Assembly (NCBI GenBank): GCA_902783735.1
Contig: CACZSE010000070.1
Location: 1 to 6,143 of the forward strand
Origin: an uncultured Lachnospiraceae bacterium
GTDB taxonomy: Bacteria; Bacillota; Clostridia; Lachnospirales; Lachnospiraceae
Reading direction: 5' to 3'
Length of the DNA: 6,143 nucleotides
Shown here: piece after piece, positions 5,748-6,143 of the stretch
How the letters are laid out: each line of letters begins with the position of its first letter
How positions within the stretch are numbered: the first letter of the stretch is position 1
Position numbers and translations under genes: made by a program
Notes under the pieces: generated by a model
The model's input: only the letters and a program-made list of their open reading frames with translations
Database searches by the model: none
What the model was told of the DNA's origin: nothing

Positions 5748-6143
5748 ATGTCAAGGATCACAATAAAAGCACCGGCAAAAAAAGACTATGAGGTTATAAT
5801 CGAACAAGGCTTTTCACAGCTTTCTAACGAACTTACCGCTGTGGGATGTTTAAATAAAAAGGTTTGTATCATTTCAGACGCCAACGTTTGGCAATTGTAC
5901 GGAAAAGAAGTTTCGGATGTGTTTACGTCAAATGAATGCAGTGTCGATCAGATGATCTTAGAGCCGGGTGAAGTCAGTAAGGCTTCGGAAGACCTTTTAC
6001 CCTGCTATAAGGAACTGTTGAAGAAAGCGTTTACCAGAGGAGATTATATCGTATCCTTAGGCGGAGGAGTGGTTACCGATTATGCGGGATTTGTTGCCGC
6101 AACGTTTAAATGCGGTACGCATCTGATCCATATACCTACATCC
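5748..6143 (+). CDS. aroB: 3-dehydroquinate synthase, 5' part (cut by window end)
   Basis: AroB converts DAHP to 3-dehydroquinate, the second step of the shikimate pathway to aromatic amino acids, using NAD+ and a divalent metal. Only the first 132 residues are present, against about 350-360 for the family; the frame stays open to the edge, so this is a window cut and not a pseudogene. Visible motifs: a Rossmann-like N-terminal part with CIISDANV (40-47), LEPGEVSK (71-78), the glycine-rich nucleotide-binding SLGGGVVTDYAGFVAAT (103-119) and HIPTS (128-132), the start of the IPTT/S motif. GGAGGGG (5738-5744) is a strong ribosome binding site just before the ATG. The metal-binding Glu and His residues lie beyond the window. 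The gene appears separate from the sepF unit, with its own promoter. Confidence 0.95.
   Translation, partial: MSRITIKAPAKKDYEVIIEQGFSQLSNELTAVGCLNKKVCIISDANVWQLYGKEVSDVFTSNECSVDQMILEPGEVSKASEDLLPCYKELLKKAFTRGDYIVSLGGGVVTDYAGFVAATFKCGTHLIHIPTS

Noticed and set aside
1..6143. tRNA/rRNA genes, CRISPR arrays, insertion sequences, riboswitches, attachment sites
   Set aside because: None seen. Gaps between genes are at most about 90 bases and are accounted for by promoters, terminators and ribosome binding sites.

Overview
The window looks like a chromosomal stretch of a low-to-mid GC Gram-positive anaerobe of the class Clostridia, most likely a Lachnospiraceae relative. This rests on remembered protein similarity and on gene order (SEDS protein next to methylglyoxal synthase; YggS next to SepF), not on a database search. 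All genes are on the + strand and closely packed. There are no tRNA or rRNA genes, CRISPR arrays or insertion sequences, and no gene-free stretch longer than about 90 bases.

Left block (1-2527): a RodA/FtsW-type SEDS glycan polymerase, then methylglyoxal synthase (mgsA), then a serine DD-carboxypeptidase (peptidase family S11). The carboxypeptidase begins inside the 3' end of mgsA, so the three are probably co-transcribed and the last two translationally coupled. Two of the three act on peptidoglycan: one polymerises it, the other trims stem peptides. The carboxypeptidase appears to be a lipoprotein and has no room for the usual C-terminal domain. MgsA has Glu where the E. coli enzyme has its catalytic Asp71.

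Middle unit (about 2534-3070): a small P-loop NTPase of unknown function. It has its own good sigma-A-like promoter, a strong ribosome binding site and an intrinsic terminator, so it looks like a single-gene transcript inserted between two envelope/division blocks.

Right block (3100-5705): a membrane-anchored HlyD/RND-type adaptor-like protein with no transporter beside it, overlapping a YggS/YlmE-family PLP-binding protein, followed by the cell-division protein SepF and an intrinsic terminator. Only 29 bases separate the upstream terminator from the adaptor start, so this block probably depends on terminator read-through or on a promoter overlapping the upstream gene end.

Right edge (5748-6143): the 5' part of aroB (3-dehydroquinate synthase, shikimate pathway), cut by the window end. 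A convincing promoter for it has its -35 box inside the sepF terminator hairpin.

Taken together the window is a cell-envelope and division neighbourhood. The least explained parts are the small P-loop protein and the orphan HlyD-like protein. Nothing here proves a new system, but these two beside sepF are the best candidates for undescribed biology.
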